A DNA stretch of 64,000 nucleotides from Gaoshiqia sediminis. GTDB lineage: Bacteria; Bacteroidota; Bacteroidia; Bacteroidales; Prolixibacteraceae. Shown piece after piece: positions 20,301 to 30,500 of this stretch. The DNA lies in assembly GCF_025907915.1 (NCBI RefSeq), contig NZ_JAPAAF010000014.1, positions 28,328 to 92,327 on the forward strand, given 5' to 3'. Numbering within the stretch: the first letter of the stretch is position 1; each line of letters opens with the position of its first letter. The notes beneath the pieces were generated by a model, which was not told where the DNA came from, ran no database searches, and saw nothing but the letters and a program-made list of their open reading frames with translations. Both the position numbers and the translations under genes were made by a program.

Positions 20301-20897
20301 TCTACTTTTCCGTTGACCAGCGGACTGTTTAACCCTTCGATTTATGCGAATGGAACTTTTGACGAGACGACAGCAACCTTGGTTACCGGCCAATATGGCT
20401 TTGGCGGATGGAAATACGATGCCGGCATTGACCTTTCGGATTACAAATATTTGGTCGTCAGGTTGGAAAAAGCAGCAACTTGTTCGCCCTCGTTCCGCCT
20501 GTTCGATAGTAATAGTTACTGGGATGGAGCTGCAGAATACGATTTTGGAAACCGTACCGAAATGACTGTTCCGCTTTATAATATGTACAAGAAAGACACC
20601 GACACCAAACTGGATCCTTCGCATATTTACATCATCGGATTCTGGACACTTGGAGGTTGCCCGGTTGAAATTGCGGAGGTGTTTCTGACCAATACCATCG
20701 ATGAAGGGACGATCCCGACGGATGTGTCGGAGATTCCGATTCGAAATCATGATGAAACAGAGCTGGTTGATGTGTATTCCGTGATGGGAATCAAACTGCG
20801 TTCGGATGTTATACGGAAAAATGCCACAAAAGGGCTTCCGGCAGGAGTTTATATTGTTGGTAACCAGAAAGTAGTTGAAATAGGATTGGGATTCTGA
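17319..20897 (+). CDS. GH5-GH43 fusion enzyme with Ig-like domain and C-terminal sorting-like tail
   Basis: A 1192-residue secreted multidomain enzyme. Signal peptide: MKKRLPGLLFLLMFLSW, ending near VYA. Residues ~25-385 are GH5, with acid/base E198 in LELANEPV and nucleophile E305 in VITEMDWA. Residues ~405-865 are GH43 plus its beta-sandwich: D423 in DFPDPDVIR, D531 in FYDPGLFFDEDG and E580 in EGSHLYKI. Residues ~890-985 look like a bacterial Ig-like domain (TASLSVQAVFADGRT), and ~990-1130 are a beta-sandwich, possibly carbohydrate-binding. The last ~45 residues (VDVYSVMGIKLRSD, then LPAGVYIVGNQK) resemble a type IX secretion C-terminal signal. It probably pairs endo-cleavage with arabinose or xylose side-chain removal at the cell surface or outside. 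The GH5 subfamily and substrate are not clear. It has its own operator at 17218. Confidence 0.88.
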   Translation: MKKRLPGLLFLLMFLSWISDVYAWEGMPTPKLHVDGRYLKDPHGNTVNLHGFAQTYSPWFNERGTQWTNYDVNGCLAYNQGLIDDILDAGWKMNFLRLHMDPYWSNTPGCTPDGHELPNCFNEDRFRKYLDEVFIPMAEYAISKGLYVIMRPPGVSPEVIGVEDDYNYAQYLMTVWDIVSKHPKIKNSDEIMLELANEPVRIRLADGTEGSNAQAHFDVLKQIFQPIVNKIRENGFHNVLWIPGSGYQSQYKGFALNPIEGENIGYAVHVYPGWFGSADGYEVFKQEWDEQVKPVADFAPIVITEMDWADEKYESSWGKGHTGTAGGDGFGANFKKIMDETGNVSWLLFTSPDLLAQFTGEPPAEGEPYTFLNDPEACPWPVYHWYQEYANENYPRPDFQYQSQSDNGDGTYSNPLIFADFPDPDVIRVGDVYYMVSTTMHIFPGATILKSFDLVNWEYCSNPLEKIESSACFDLDGCDRYGHGQWATSLKYNNGTYYLLFTTLEEGSYLLTATDPEGPWEKQKLADTFYDPGLFFDEDGKTYVAYGINTLKIAELDEDFSVVPGSAQDVYTYTVKEGLEGSHLYKINGYYYIYATYGGWPAYQVALRSTNIYGPYEEKLLLDDDNIHQGALVETQTGEWWTVLFYDKGAFGRLPNLQPVTWVDNWPEIGVDGKGVTTYTKPNVGRDYPVKVLPTNDNFRNYKPGMQWGWNHNPDNTKWSLTERPDYLRLETVSVVNDLTQARNTLTQRIFGYPSDLDKSFGTIKMDIENMLEGDVAGLAVFQDPYAYVGVKVIDGQKVLVMMNDGTMVTGAAIEGIEVYLRAVASYNTSMAGFYFSLDNETYTKIGTDLDMKFDLSVFTGNKFSIFNFATVQTGGYVDLDWFSTEEFFSEETFYDDAFEGYSEESLTLTDLIVEGGDVELLTGGTASLSVQAVFADGRTEDVSIGATYDNPKPEIIQIVNGNIIADADGEVTVTVTYQGGLGNPVSRQFTVTSSTFPLTSGLFNPSIYANGTFDETTATLVTGQYGFGGWKYDAGIDLSDYKYLVVRLEKAATCSPSFRLFDSNSYWDGAAEYDFGNRTEMTVPLYNMYKKDTDTKLDPSHIYIIGFWTLGGCPVEIAEVFLTNTIDEGTIPTDVSEIPIRNHDETELVDVYSVMGIKLRSDVIRKNATKGLPAGVYIVGNQKVVEIGLGF

Positions 20898-21102
20898 TGC
20901 ACCTGGATCCAGGATGATGTTGTCTCATTTTGATCTGGATGAATGCTCATTTTGTGACTTTTGCCTTTTTACTTTACCTTGTTATCCCAGTAAATTGTTG
21001 CTAAAAACGTGTCATACAACAACGAGTGGCACATCGCAAAAAAGTCATTTTTAATAGCTGTTTTTGGCAATATTTTAATTGTTTTGCTATCTGTATCATG
21101 GA

Positions 21103-24100
21103 ATGAAACCAGACCTGCTTATGATTTTTAAGTTCAAGATAGTTATTGCCTGCATTTTCGTGCTGCTGAATACCATCCCTTTTCAGGTTCGGGCAGCGAA
21201 TGATGTTCAGTTTTTCAATCTGAATAACGAATATGAAATTTCGATCCGCGAAACCAACCAGGTATGCAGCGATGATAATGGGTTTATTTGGATTTCATCC
21301 AAAATGGGCATTCTTCGTTATACCCAGGATGATATCCGGATTTATCAGTTGCCGTATGAAACTGCCGATATCATTTCAGTTCGGTTAGTTTACAAAGATG
21401 CTGTTTTGTATGCGTTTACCAATAATGGCCAAATTTTTAAGTACGATGCCATTCAGGATATATTTGAATTAGAGATCAACATTGCCAAAGAACTTCGGAA
21501 TCCGTATATCATAGTAACCAAGCTCTTGGTTGATGGTCAGGGGAGAATGTGGCTTTCTTCTTCGTTTGGGTTGTATTGTTACGACCCGGAAGCCGGACTG
21601 AAATCGCTGGCCCAGGCCGAAAGTATTCATTCTTTGGAATGGTTTGACGACCATACTTTCTTTTTTGCCATTAACGGGCAGATCAGGCTATATAATACGC
21701 TTGATTTCTCATCAAGCGATTATTTTGTATTTCCCGAAGGTAAGGACTATTTTGTGTCTCATTTTCTATTCGATAAAGAGTTAAATACACTTTGGGTAGG
21801 AACACGCGCGGATGGCCTTTTTTATTTAACGGACGAAAATGGAAGGATGAGCCTTTCCGGTGTTTCCGCGATACCGAACCAACCCATACTGGCAATCGAA
21901 ACTATTTCCGACTCAACCATGCTTATTGGCATTGATGGCCAGGGGCTGTGGGAAATCAACAAGCAGGGAACACGGATCCTGAATGTTTTTAAGGAAGATC
22001 CGGATAATCCTAATTCGCTGAAGGGTAATGGTGTATATGACATTTACCGCGATCAAAATAATCGTGTCTGGGTTTGCACCTATAGTGGAGGAGCTTCTTA
22101 TTTCGATCAGGCCAATCCGATCGTAACCAAGATCAATCATGTGGCCAATAATCCCAATTCGCTGGTCACAGATGATGTAAACAGCATATTGGAAGACACG
22201 GACGGTAATCTCTGGTTTGCAACAAATAATGGCATCAGCTACTGGAATGTAGCCGCCAATCGCTGGAAATCGTTCTATCATAACAAACGGGAGCAGGCGC
22301 AGGTGTTTTTGTCGCTTTGCGAGGACGACCAGGGGAGAATATGGGCTGGCTCCTATTCATCAGGCGTTTATTTGCTCGACCGAAAAACCGGCAGAGAATT
22401 GGCCCATTACAGCCCGGATGCAACTAAAGGCGAATTTGGCTGTAACTTTATTTTTGATATTCATAAGGATACGCGGGGCGATATCTGGATTGGTGGTGTG
22501 AATGGTGACTTGATTTGTTATCAACCCAAGAAGAACAGGTTTAAATCTTTTCCCGATATGACTGTTTACGTAATGGCGGATTATGGGCCGGATAAACTGT
22601 TGATCGGTACCACTTACGGTTTGTTGCTGTTTGATAAAAAGGACGGACAAACCCAAACCTTATTGGAAGGCTATTTGGTCTATGATATTGTATTGAAGAA
22701 TAATGTGGTTTGGCTATGCACCAGTGGGGACGGGGTTATTCGGTATGATCTTAAAAGCAAGCTAATACATCGATATTCGGTCGATTCAGGATTGCCCTCG
22801 AATTTTGTCAACAGCATCGTGTTTTCGAACGGATACTTTTGGATCGGGACAGAGCAGGGCTTGAGCCGGTTAAACGAGATGGATAATACGATACTGACCT
22901 TCACGTCGTTATCTGATTTGAGCAACGTTTCGTTTAATCAAAATTCCTACTATACGCTTCGAAATGGTAAGTTGATATGGGGAACCAATACGGGGGCTTT
23001 GGTTTTTGACCCCAATGAAATTCAGCCCAAGCAGGATGAAGGCCGGATCTTTTTTCAGGACCTGACGGTTTCCGGGCGATCGATTCGCGAATCGTCAAAC
23101 ATTAGGCTCAACAATCCATTGGATAGTCTCCAGGAATTGTCCCTTAAATATTACCAAAATACGGTCAGCCTTGAATTGATCCCCATTGGCGTTACCTCAC
23201 CAGGCTCCAAATTTTCGTGGAAACTGGAAGGGCTCGACCAAGAGTGGAGCAAACCGGTCAACAACCGGATTTTGTCGTATTCCAATATTCCCAGTGGAAC
23301 GTATTCGCTGCGGATCCGTATGGTTGACAGTTCTTTAACTACGGTTATTGATGAAAGGGCCATTACGCTGCACATGATTCCGCCAATTTGGGAGGAATGG
23401 TGGTTTAAGATGCTGGTTTTAGTTTTTATCGTTGGTCTGGGGGTTTTCTTGTTTTTCTATTATGTTGACCGGTTGAAAAAACAACATTCGGAGGAAAAAA
23501 TCCGGTTTTTCGCCAATACCGCTCACGATATCAGGACCTCGCTAACGTTAATCAGCGGACCAATTGAGGAATTGCACAAAGAGCCGGGGCTCTCCAATAA
23601 GGGACTGCAATATTTACATTGGGCAACCGAACAAGCGCAACGTTTGTCAAAGGTGGTTACTCAACTGATGGATTTTCAGAAAGTTGATATTGGGAAAGAA
23701 AAGCTGTCGTTGTCGATGGTCGATATCGTTAAGATCATCGAGAACCGGGTTATGATGTTTGAATCGTATGCCAATAGTAAGAATGTTGAATTGCGGTTTA
23801 CCACAAACTTTTCGAAATTTGTTACCGCCATGGATGAATCCATGATTGAGAAGGTGATTGACAACCTGATTTCCAACGCGATAAAATATTCTTATCCCAA
23901 TATGCCGGTACTGGTTGACTTGCAATGCTTTTCAAATAAGTGGATTTTGGAAGTAAAAGACCAGGGAATCGGGATCAGTAAAAAGGTGCAGCGGCAGTTG
24001 TTTCATGAATATTACCGGGGCGACAATGCCGTGAACTCGAAGATTGTTGGTTCCGGTATTGGGCTGCTGCTGGTGAAAAACTATGTGAATCTGCATGACG

Positions 24101-25032
24101 GCAAGGTCAGCTGTTTCAGCCAGCTAAATGTTGGTTCTACCTTTCAGGTTGTGATGCCGGTGAAACGGATTGATGAGGCGGAAATGAAGCAAAAGTCCCC
24201 CGACGAAAAAGTCGTTCAGCCGTTGGTGCAGAAAAAGGATATGCATTCAGTTATGATGAACGGGTCTGATCCTGTTACCAATCACAAAATGAAGGTTTTG
24301 ATTGTTGAAGACCATGATTATTTACGGGAGTTTTTACAATCGGCTATGGATCCGCAATTTCAAATTACCCTGGCCGAAGACGGGCAGCAGGCATGGGAAC
24401 TAATCCAGAAGGAAACCCCGGACCTGGTGGTTTCTGATATTATGATGCCGAACATGGATGGCTTCGAATTATGCAGCAAACTAAAATCAACCTACGAAAC
24501 GTCCCATATTCCGATTATTTTGCTGACGTCCTTATCCGGGAAGGCTCAGCAGATGAAGGGATTAGGGCTTGGTGCGGATGATTACCTGACAAAACCTTTC
24601 GATGTAACCTTGCTTCAGCAGCGGATCCGGACAATCATTCAGAACCGCGAGGTAATTCGTGAAAAGGCCCTGAAAATCATAAAAGTAAATGAGGATGAAA
24701 CGATTTTGGACAATGAGTTGAATGACAAATTTTTGAAGAAGATGGTTGAGATTGTGCGGGAAAACCTGGCAAATTCACAGTTCTCCAAAAACGATTTTGC
24801 TTCGGCCATGAATGTTAGTCCCTCGCTTTTGTATAAGAAGATTAAATCGTTGACCGATCAGTCGCCAACTGACTTTATCAAATCGATCCGGTTGGATCAT
24901 GCGCTGGAGTTGTTGCAGACGAAAAAATATTCCATCACCGAGGTTAGCGAACTCTGCGGGTTTGCAAGCGTTGGCTATTTTAGCACGGTCTTCCGGAAAC
25001 ACTACGGTAAATCGCCAACTCAGGTCAGTTAA
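21103..25032 (+). CDS. Hybrid two-component system regulator (sensor kinase-receiver-AraC)
   Basis: A one-protein signalling system of 1309 residues that senses xylan-derived oligosaccharides in the periplasm and activates the locus; ligand and targets are inferred. After a signal/anchor segment (FKIVIACIFVLLN) come repeats of the regulator propeller (WISSKMGILRY, LWVGTRADGLFYL, IWIGGVNGDLICY) to about residue 660, then a Y_Y_Y domain and a membrane helix (MLVLVFIVGLGVFLFFYYV, near 780). The kinase follows with H808 in AHDIRTSLT, then the N, G1 and G2 boxes (NLISNAIKYS, DQGIGIS, GSGIGLLLV). The receiver has phospho-acceptor D1112 in VVSDIMMPNMDG. The C-terminus has two AraC helix-turn-helix motifs. 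The H-box has Ser where Pro is usual. ATG 21103 is chosen; ATG 21121 is also possible. Confidence 0.95.
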   Translation: MKPDLLMIFKFKIVIACIFVLLNTIPFQVRAANDVQFFNLNNEYEISIRETNQVCSDDNGFIWISSKMGILRYTQDDIRIYQLPYETADIISVRLVYKDAVLYAFTNNGQIFKYDAIQDIFELEINIAKELRNPYIIVTKLLVDGQGRMWLSSSFGLYCYDPEAGLKSLAQAESIHSLEWFDDHTFFFAINGQIRLYNTLDFSSSDYFVFPEGKDYFVSHFLFDKELNTLWVGTRADGLFYLTDENGRMSLSGVSAIPNQPILAIETISDSTMLIGIDGQGLWEINKQGTRILNVFKEDPDNPNSLKGNGVYDIYRDQNNRVWVCTYSGGASYFDQANPIVTKINHVANNPNSLVTDDVNSILEDTDGNLWFATNNGISYWNVAANRWKSFYHNKREQAQVFLSLCEDDQGRIWAGSYSSGVYLLDRKTGRELAHYSPDATKGEFGCNFIFDIHKDTRGDIWIGGVNGDLICYQPKKNRFKSFPDMTVYVMADYGPDKLLIGTTYGLLLFDKKDGQTQTLLEGYLVYDIVLKNNVVWLCTSGDGVIRYDLKSKLIHRYSVDSGLPSNFVNSIVFSNGYFWIGTEQGLSRLNEMDNTILTFTSLSDLSNVSFNQNSYYTLRNGKLIWGTNTGALVFDPNEIQPKQDEGRIFFQDLTVSGRSIRESSNIRLNNPLDSLQELSLKYYQNTVSLELIPIGVTSPGSKFSWKLEGLDQEWSKPVNNRILSYSNIPSGTYSLRIRMVDSSLTTVIDERAITLHMIPPIWEEWWFKMLVLVFIVGLGVFLFFYYVDRLKKQHSEEKIRFFANTAHDIRTSLTLISGPIEELHKEPGLSNKGLQYLHWATEQAQRLSKVVTQLMDFQKVDIGKEKLSLSMVDIVKIIENRVMMFESYANSKNVELRFTTNFSKFVTAMDESMIEKVIDNLISNAIKYSYPNMPVLVDLQCFSNKWILEVKDQGIGISKKVQRQLFHEYYRGDNAVNSKIVGSGIGLLLVKNYVNLHDGKVSCFSQLNVGSTFQVVMPVKRIDEAEMKQKSPDEKVVQPLVQKKDMHSVMMNGSDPVTNHKMKVLIVEDHDYLREFLQSAMDPQFQITLAEDGQQAWELIQKETPDLVVSDIMMPNMDGFELCSKLKSTYETSHIPIILLTSLSGKAQQMKGLGLGADDYLTKPFDVTLLQQRIRTIIQNREVIREKALKIIKVNEDETILDNELNDKFLKKMVEIVRENLANSQFSKNDFASAMNVSPSLLYKKIKSLTDQSPTDFIKSIRLDHALELLQTKKYSITEVSELCGFASVGYFSTVFRKHYGKSPTQVS

Positions 25033-25228
25033 ATTTGGATTGGGAAAATGCGTTCCCGGAATATTTCTTATCCCCAAAAGACAAGTGTCATTACGTTGTC
25101 AGACATGGTCATTAAATGGTTAAAAGAACAACAAATGACAATCAACTGACTACGAATTACAATCGTTGGAGCTGGAAGAATCCCGGCAGGAAATGCAAAC
25201 GGATATTCAATTTTAGAAAGCCAACCAC

Positions 25229-25265
25229 ACCCGGTATCTGATTTTAAACAGGTGCCGGTTTTTTT
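25229..25265 (+). terminator. Intrinsic terminator after hybrid regulator
   Basis: Stem ACCCGGTATCTG (25229-25240, one bulged C and two G-T pairs) with CAGGTGCCGGT (25249-25259), loop ATTTTAAA, followed by a run of T to 25265. It lies about 200 bp after the regulator stop. The rest of 25033-25585 has no gene I can support. Apart from this hairpin it holds the operator/promoter at 25430. Confidence 0.65.
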
Positions 25266-25429
25266 ATGCGTTAATCTGTTGTGCCATCATTTCATTCAAC
25301 GCGGCTTTTCGTGCTTTCTGAAACCGGTAATTGTGTTTGGCCCTTATTTTTTCAGGTAGATTTTTCCTCTCTTTTATTTGGGTGTATATCGCATTTAATC
25401 AGTGTATTATGTGCACTTCTTTAAATTGT

Positions 25430-25493
25430 GTCCCAAATTAAAAATCAAATATCCAAAATTAAAAGTCATCACCAATAGGTCGGTTTACATTTG
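25430..25493 (+). promoter_or_regulatory. Direct-repeat operator plus -7 box for the GH43/xus operon
   Basis: Direct repeat GTCCCAAATT (25430-25439) and ATCCAAAATT (25451-25460), period 21 bp, with linker AAAAATCAAAT. A perfect Bacteroidota -7 box TACATTTG (25486-25493) starts 26 bp after the repeat. The repeat therefore abuts the -33 region, where no TTTG is seen, as expected for an activator-dependent promoter. The ATG at 25586 is 92 bp after the box, leaving room for a leader. Confidence 0.7.
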
Positions 25494-25585
25494 ATTTGTG
25501 TGAATGTGAAAACCTCTTCCCTGTTGAATTGGCGTACCCTCACATAGAAAGTAATCTTGCTATTCACCTAAACGATGAACATAGA

Positions 25586-27331
25586 ATGAAGAAAAAGTTC
25601 TCCATCTCAATTCTTAGTGGAGTTGTTCTTTTGTCGGTCTTAACCGTTCCTTTTCCATCCTGTAACATGGGAACTAAAGCCGAATTGCCCAGTTTCGCTT
25701 CCGATAGCTTAGTCGCACATTTTGATTATTTTACCTACAAAGGCGATGACGATTTTTATAAGGAAAATCCTCTTCCGGGTGACGACTATTATTATAATCC
25801 GATCCTTCCGGGTTGGTATTCCGATCCAAGTGTTTGTACCGACGGGAAAAATTATTTCCTGGTGACTTCTACCTTTTCGTACTATCCGGGGGTGCCGATT
25901 TTTCACAGTACCGATATGCTTAACTGGAAACAGGTTGGCCATGTGCTCGACCGCCCCGAGCAATTACCGCTCGACGGACAGCGAACCAGTGAAGGCATTT
26001 TTGCCCCTGCAATCAGTTACAACCCGCATAACCAAACCTGGTACATGATTACCACCAACATTCGCCGGGGCAATTTCTTTGTGAAAACCAAAGATCCGTT
26101 CGGCTCGTGGTCCGATCCGGTTTGGTTACCTGAGGTTGGCGGCATCGACCCTTCTTTCTTTTTTGACGAGGATGGAAAAGCCTACATTGTCAACAACGAT
26201 GTGCCCGACGGCGGTTCCACTTACGAAGGTCATCGTGCCATTCGGGTGCGCGAGTTTGATGTTGAAACCGATAAAACGATTGGTGAGAGCATCATGCTGG
26301 TCAATGGCGGTGTCAATCTGGCCGACAAGCCGATATGGATTGAAGGACCTCACCTGTACAAAATCAATGGTAGTTATTACCTGATGTGTGCCGAAGGCGG
26401 AACTTCAGAGAACCATCGGGAAGTTATTTTTAAAGGAAATACTCCGATGGGAAAATTTCTGCCTTGGGATAAAAATCCGATTCTTACCCAGCTGCACCTC
26501 GATCCCAACCGTCCGCTCCCGGTTACCTGTGCAGGTCATGCCGATCTGATTCAGAAAGATAACGGGCAATGGTGGTCGGTTTTCCTGGCCTGTCGTCCGA
26601 TTGACAATAAATTTGAAAACCTGGGCCGTGAAACCTTTATGCTACCTGTTCGCTGGAGCAAAGATGGATTTCCTTACATGACCAAAGGCGATGAATTAAT
26701 TTCCGGAATCATCCAAATGGAGGGGGTGAAAAGAGAGTCTGGCACCACCTTCGGCAACTTTGAGAAGAACGACGGTTTCGATACGCCTGAACTGGGGATG
26801 GAGTGGACAACCCTGCGCGGAGCTGCTACTGAACTCTATTCCTTGACCGAAAATCCAGGCTTCCTGACCCTGAGATGTGCCGATGTGGCATCGAACGAAT
26901 TGAAGTCGCCGGCTTTTGTTGGCAGACGCTTGCAGCACCACAAATTTGAATGTACTACCAGCATGTACTTTACGCCGCAAACAGCAGCTGAAATGGCCGG
27001 TGTGTTGCTGATGAAAGACGAGGGCCATCAGTATTTCATGGCGGTGGAAAAAGACGGAGACCAAGTGCAAATTAGCTTGAAAAAGATAAAAACAAATGTA
27101 GTTGAAACATTGGCTTCACAACCTCTGAAACCAACTGATGACTCAATAGACCTGAAGGTTACCTCTACGGGAACCCATTTTAGTTTTTACTATGCTACCG
27201 GTGGCGGCAGTTGGAAATTGCTGGCCGAAGGAGTTGAAGCCTATTATCTCTCAACTGCCCAATCTTTTGGGTTTACCGGGACTACAATTGGTTTATACGC
27301 CTCCAATAAACTATATGAATTCAATAATTAA
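25586..27331 (+). CDS. GH43 lipoprotein, beta-xylosidase/arabinofuranosidase type
   Basis: A 581-residue GH43 lipoprotein heading the core operon. ATG 25586 is chosen because it begins a lipoprotein signal (MKKKFSISILSGVVLLSVLT, lipid-attachment Cys in FPSCNMG). The frame stays open upstream to 25496, but that part overlaps the promoter. Catalytic triad: D80 in YSDPSV, D188 in GIDPSFFFDEDG and E253 in WIEGPHLY. A C-terminal Concanavalin-A-like domain begins near residue 390. It is a paralogue of the GH43 at 8967. The residues after Cys are not acidic, so periplasmic facing is somewhat more likely than the surface. The SusC gene follows 221 bp later with no terminator between. Confidence 0.92.
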   Translation: MKKKFSISILSGVVLLSVLTVPFPSCNMGTKAELPSFASDSLVAHFDYFTYKGDDDFYKENPLPGDDYYYNPILPGWYSDPSVCTDGKNYFLVTSTFSYYPGVPIFHSTDMLNWKQVGHVLDRPEQLPLDGQRTSEGIFAPAISYNPHNQTWYMITTNIRRGNFFVKTKDPFGSWSDPVWLPEVGGIDPSFFFDEDGKAYIVNNDVPDGGSTYEGHRAIRVREFDVETDKTIGESIMLVNGGVNLADKPIWIEGPHLYKINGSYYLMCAEGGTSENHREVIFKGNTPMGKFLPWDKNPILTQLHLDPNRPLPVTCAGHADLIQKDNGQWWSVFLACRPIDNKFENLGRETFMLPVRWSKDGFPYMTKGDELISGIIQMEGVKRESGTTFGNFEKNDGFDTPELGMEWTTLRGAATELYSLTENPGFLTLRCADVASNELKSPAFVGRRLQHHKFECTTSMYFTPQTAAEMAGVLLMKDEGHQYFMAVEKDGDQVQISLKKIKTNVVETLASQPLKPTDDSIDLKVTSTGTHFSFYYATGGGSWKLLAEGVEAYYLSTAQSFGFTGTTIGLYASNKLYEFNN

Positions 27332-27552
27332 TTAACCAGCTATTTGTAAATGATCTATGAAAATGTAATTATTAACCTCAAATCTATGAACTTATGATTA
27401 AAAATCGGCTACGAAAAATGTCAGTATTTCATTCTCCTCTTGTCAGGATCCTTACGGATTATGGAGGGGCTAGGTTCTTGATTGTCATTGATATGGGCAA
27501 TTGCAATCCTTCAGGAATTTAGAACTTTTTATCAATTTAATTTGAGAACGTA

Positions 27553-30500
27553 ATGAAACAAACATCAAATTTCTTATCTCAATTAAAATCCTTACGGGTA
27601 AATGTAAGGGTTACCCTGCTGAAAAGCTTTGTGCTTTTGGGGGTCGTTTTAATTTCTCTGTCCGGCTTTGCTCAGGATGCCAAACTTTTAACAGGGACGG
27701 TATTGGATGAGCTGGATAATCCGGTTATTGGTGCTGCTGTAACCATTAAAGGTGTTACTGGTGTCGGTACTGCAACCGATTTTAACGGAGCCTTTTCGCT
27801 GAATGTTCCTGCTGGTAAACAGACGATTGTTATTTCATTTATCGGGATGGAAACCCAGGAAATAAATGTCGCCGGTAAGAACAATATTACTGTAACGCTG
27901 AAGGAGTCGAGTGTGGAATTGGGCGAAACCGTTATTGTTGGTTACGGCCAGCAGAAAAAGGAGAGTGTTGTGGGCGCCATCACGCAAACCACCGGTGAAG
28001 TGCTTGAGCGTGCGGCCGGTGTTTCCAACGTTGGCTCCGCGCTGACAGGGAATCTTCCGGGTGTAATCACAATTGCCAGTTCGGGTTTGCCCGGCGAAGA
28101 AGATCCGATGATCCTGATCCGCTCGGCCAGTTCGTGGAACAATAGTGAACCGCTTGTATTGGTCGATGGGGTTGAGCGTCCGATGAGCAGTGTGGACGTC
28201 AGTTCCGTGCAGTCAATCTCTGTGTTGAAAGATGCATCTGCAACAGCCGTTTACGGTGTTAAAGGTGCCAATGGCGTCATTCTTATTACCACGAAACGTG
28301 GTAAAGAAGGTGCCGCACGAATTGATGTAACGGCAAATGCCACGGTTAAGGTGCCCTCAAAGTTGCCTAATAAGTTAGATTCTTACGATGCTTTAATGGC
28401 CCGTAATATTGCGATTGAACATGAGTTGGGGGTAGAACCGGACTCGTGGGGGTACATTATGCCACAAGATATTATTAACAAATACCGTTATCCGGCCAAC
28501 CTGGAAGAGTCGGAACGCTATCCAAACGTGGATTGGCAGGACGAGCTTTTTAAAGATTACGCCATGTCGTACAATGCGAATATTAACGTTTCCGGAGGTA
28601 CTAAGTTCGTGAAATATTTTACTTCGGCCGACTTTGCACATGAAGGCGACCTTTTCCGGGTTTTCGATAACGGCCGCGGTTATCAGTCGGGTTATGGGTT
28701 CAACCGGATAAACGTACGGAGTAACCTCGACTTCCAATTGACAAAATCGACTTTGTTTAAAGTAAACCTTTCAGGTTCGAGCGGCGCCAAAAAGAGTCCC
28801 TGGAACCAGACAAACTCATCGGATTGGGCCGTGGCCCAACAGTGGGCGGGTGCGTACAATATTGCGCCTGATGTATTTTTGCCTCAATACGCGGATGGCT
28901 CCTGGGGTTTTTATCCCATCATTTCGAATGTGACCAACTCGGCAGCCAACCTGGCACTTGCCGGTGTGATGACCACCACCAACACGCGCATCAACACCGA
29001 CTTCATTCTGGAGCAAAAGTTGGACTTTGTTACAAAAGGCTTAAATTTCAGAGGTACTATTTCCTGGGATAATGCTTTTGTAGAATATAACCGAGGGGTT
29101 AACGACCTTTATAACGATGCTCAGCAAAAATGGATTGACCCGGCTACCGGCATGGCCACCTACAAGAAAGAATTTGAGAACAACAACAAATTCGATTTCA
29201 TGCAAGGCGTTCTGTGGAACATTGCCGGAGGTACCGTTCAAAACGGATCTACCTTGCGTAACCTGGATTATCAGTTACAGGTAAACTGGGCGCGTGATTT
29301 TGGCAAACATAGCATAACTGCTATGGGATTGTTCAGCCGTAAAGAGCAGGCAAGAGGAAGTATGATTCCTACATTCCGCGAGGACTGGGCATTCCGTACT
29401 ACCTATGATTATGCTTCCAAGTACTTTTTGGAATATAATGGCGCCTACAACGGATCTGAAAAGTTTGGTAAGGAATATCGGTTTGGTTTCTTCAATTCAG
29501 GAGCTGTGGGCTGGATGATTTCTGAAGAATCGTTTATGCAGTCCATTCGATTTCTGGATATGTTAAAAATCAGGGCTTCTTACGGTGAGATCGGTGATGA
29601 CTATGGCGCGCGCTTCATGTATTTGACCCAATGGGCTTACGGCGGAAACTCTTCGCTTGATTTGAACCATGGCACCAGCCCCTATACCTGGTACCGCGAA
29701 TCTGCTGTAGGTAATCCCGATGCCAGATGGGAAACTGTGCGAAAGTTTAACCTTGGTGCCGACTATGCGTTCCTGGATGGTTTGTTTGCCGGTAGTGTGG
29801 AATACTTCCGTGATAAACGGGTCGACATCCTGGTGAGTGGTGGCGACCGTCCCGTACCGTCTTATTTTGGGGCCACGCCTCCTACGGCCAACCTGGGTAA
29901 GGTGCGCACCGAAGGGTATGAAATAGAGTTGCGTTTCAAAAAACAACTGTCAAGCCAATTACGCGTGTGGGCCGAAATGAGCTTGACCCATGCCAAAAAC
30001 GAAATCCTGGAACGGGATGATCCGGCATTGTATTATGACTACCAAAAGAAAGCTGGTTATAGTATTAACCAAACCACAGCTTATGTGGATGCCGGTTTCG
30101 TCAATACGTATGATGAGCTTTATGGAAGCCCGACGCATGCTACAAACGATGGGTATAAGGTGCCTGGCGATTATTATATCATTGACTTCAATTCTGATGG
30201 CGTGGTTGACAGTGAGGACCGGGTTCCATATGGCTATTCTTCTGCCCCTCAAAACACCTATAATGCAACGTTGGGTTTTGAGTGGAAAGGTTGGAGTGCA
30301 TTTGTACAATTCTATGGTGTGAATAATGTAACCCGCGAAGTCGTATTAAACAGTTTTGGCAGTAACCTGAACACGGTTTACGATATGGGGACCTGGTGGT
30401 CGTTAGAAACCCCTGATGCCGATGTAACTGTGCCGCGCTGGTTATCTACTCCGAGCTATAACAGTGGTACTCAATATTTATTTGATGGTTCTTATATCCG

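Noticed and set aside
20951..20981. Promoter for the hybrid regulator (TTTG, then TACCTTG)
   Set aside because: The -7 box lacks one T and spacing is only approximate. Not strong enough to annotate.
27332..27552. Separate promoter for the first SusC
   Set aside because: No TAnnTTTG box and no direct-repeat operator. The operator at 25430 can serve the whole operon.
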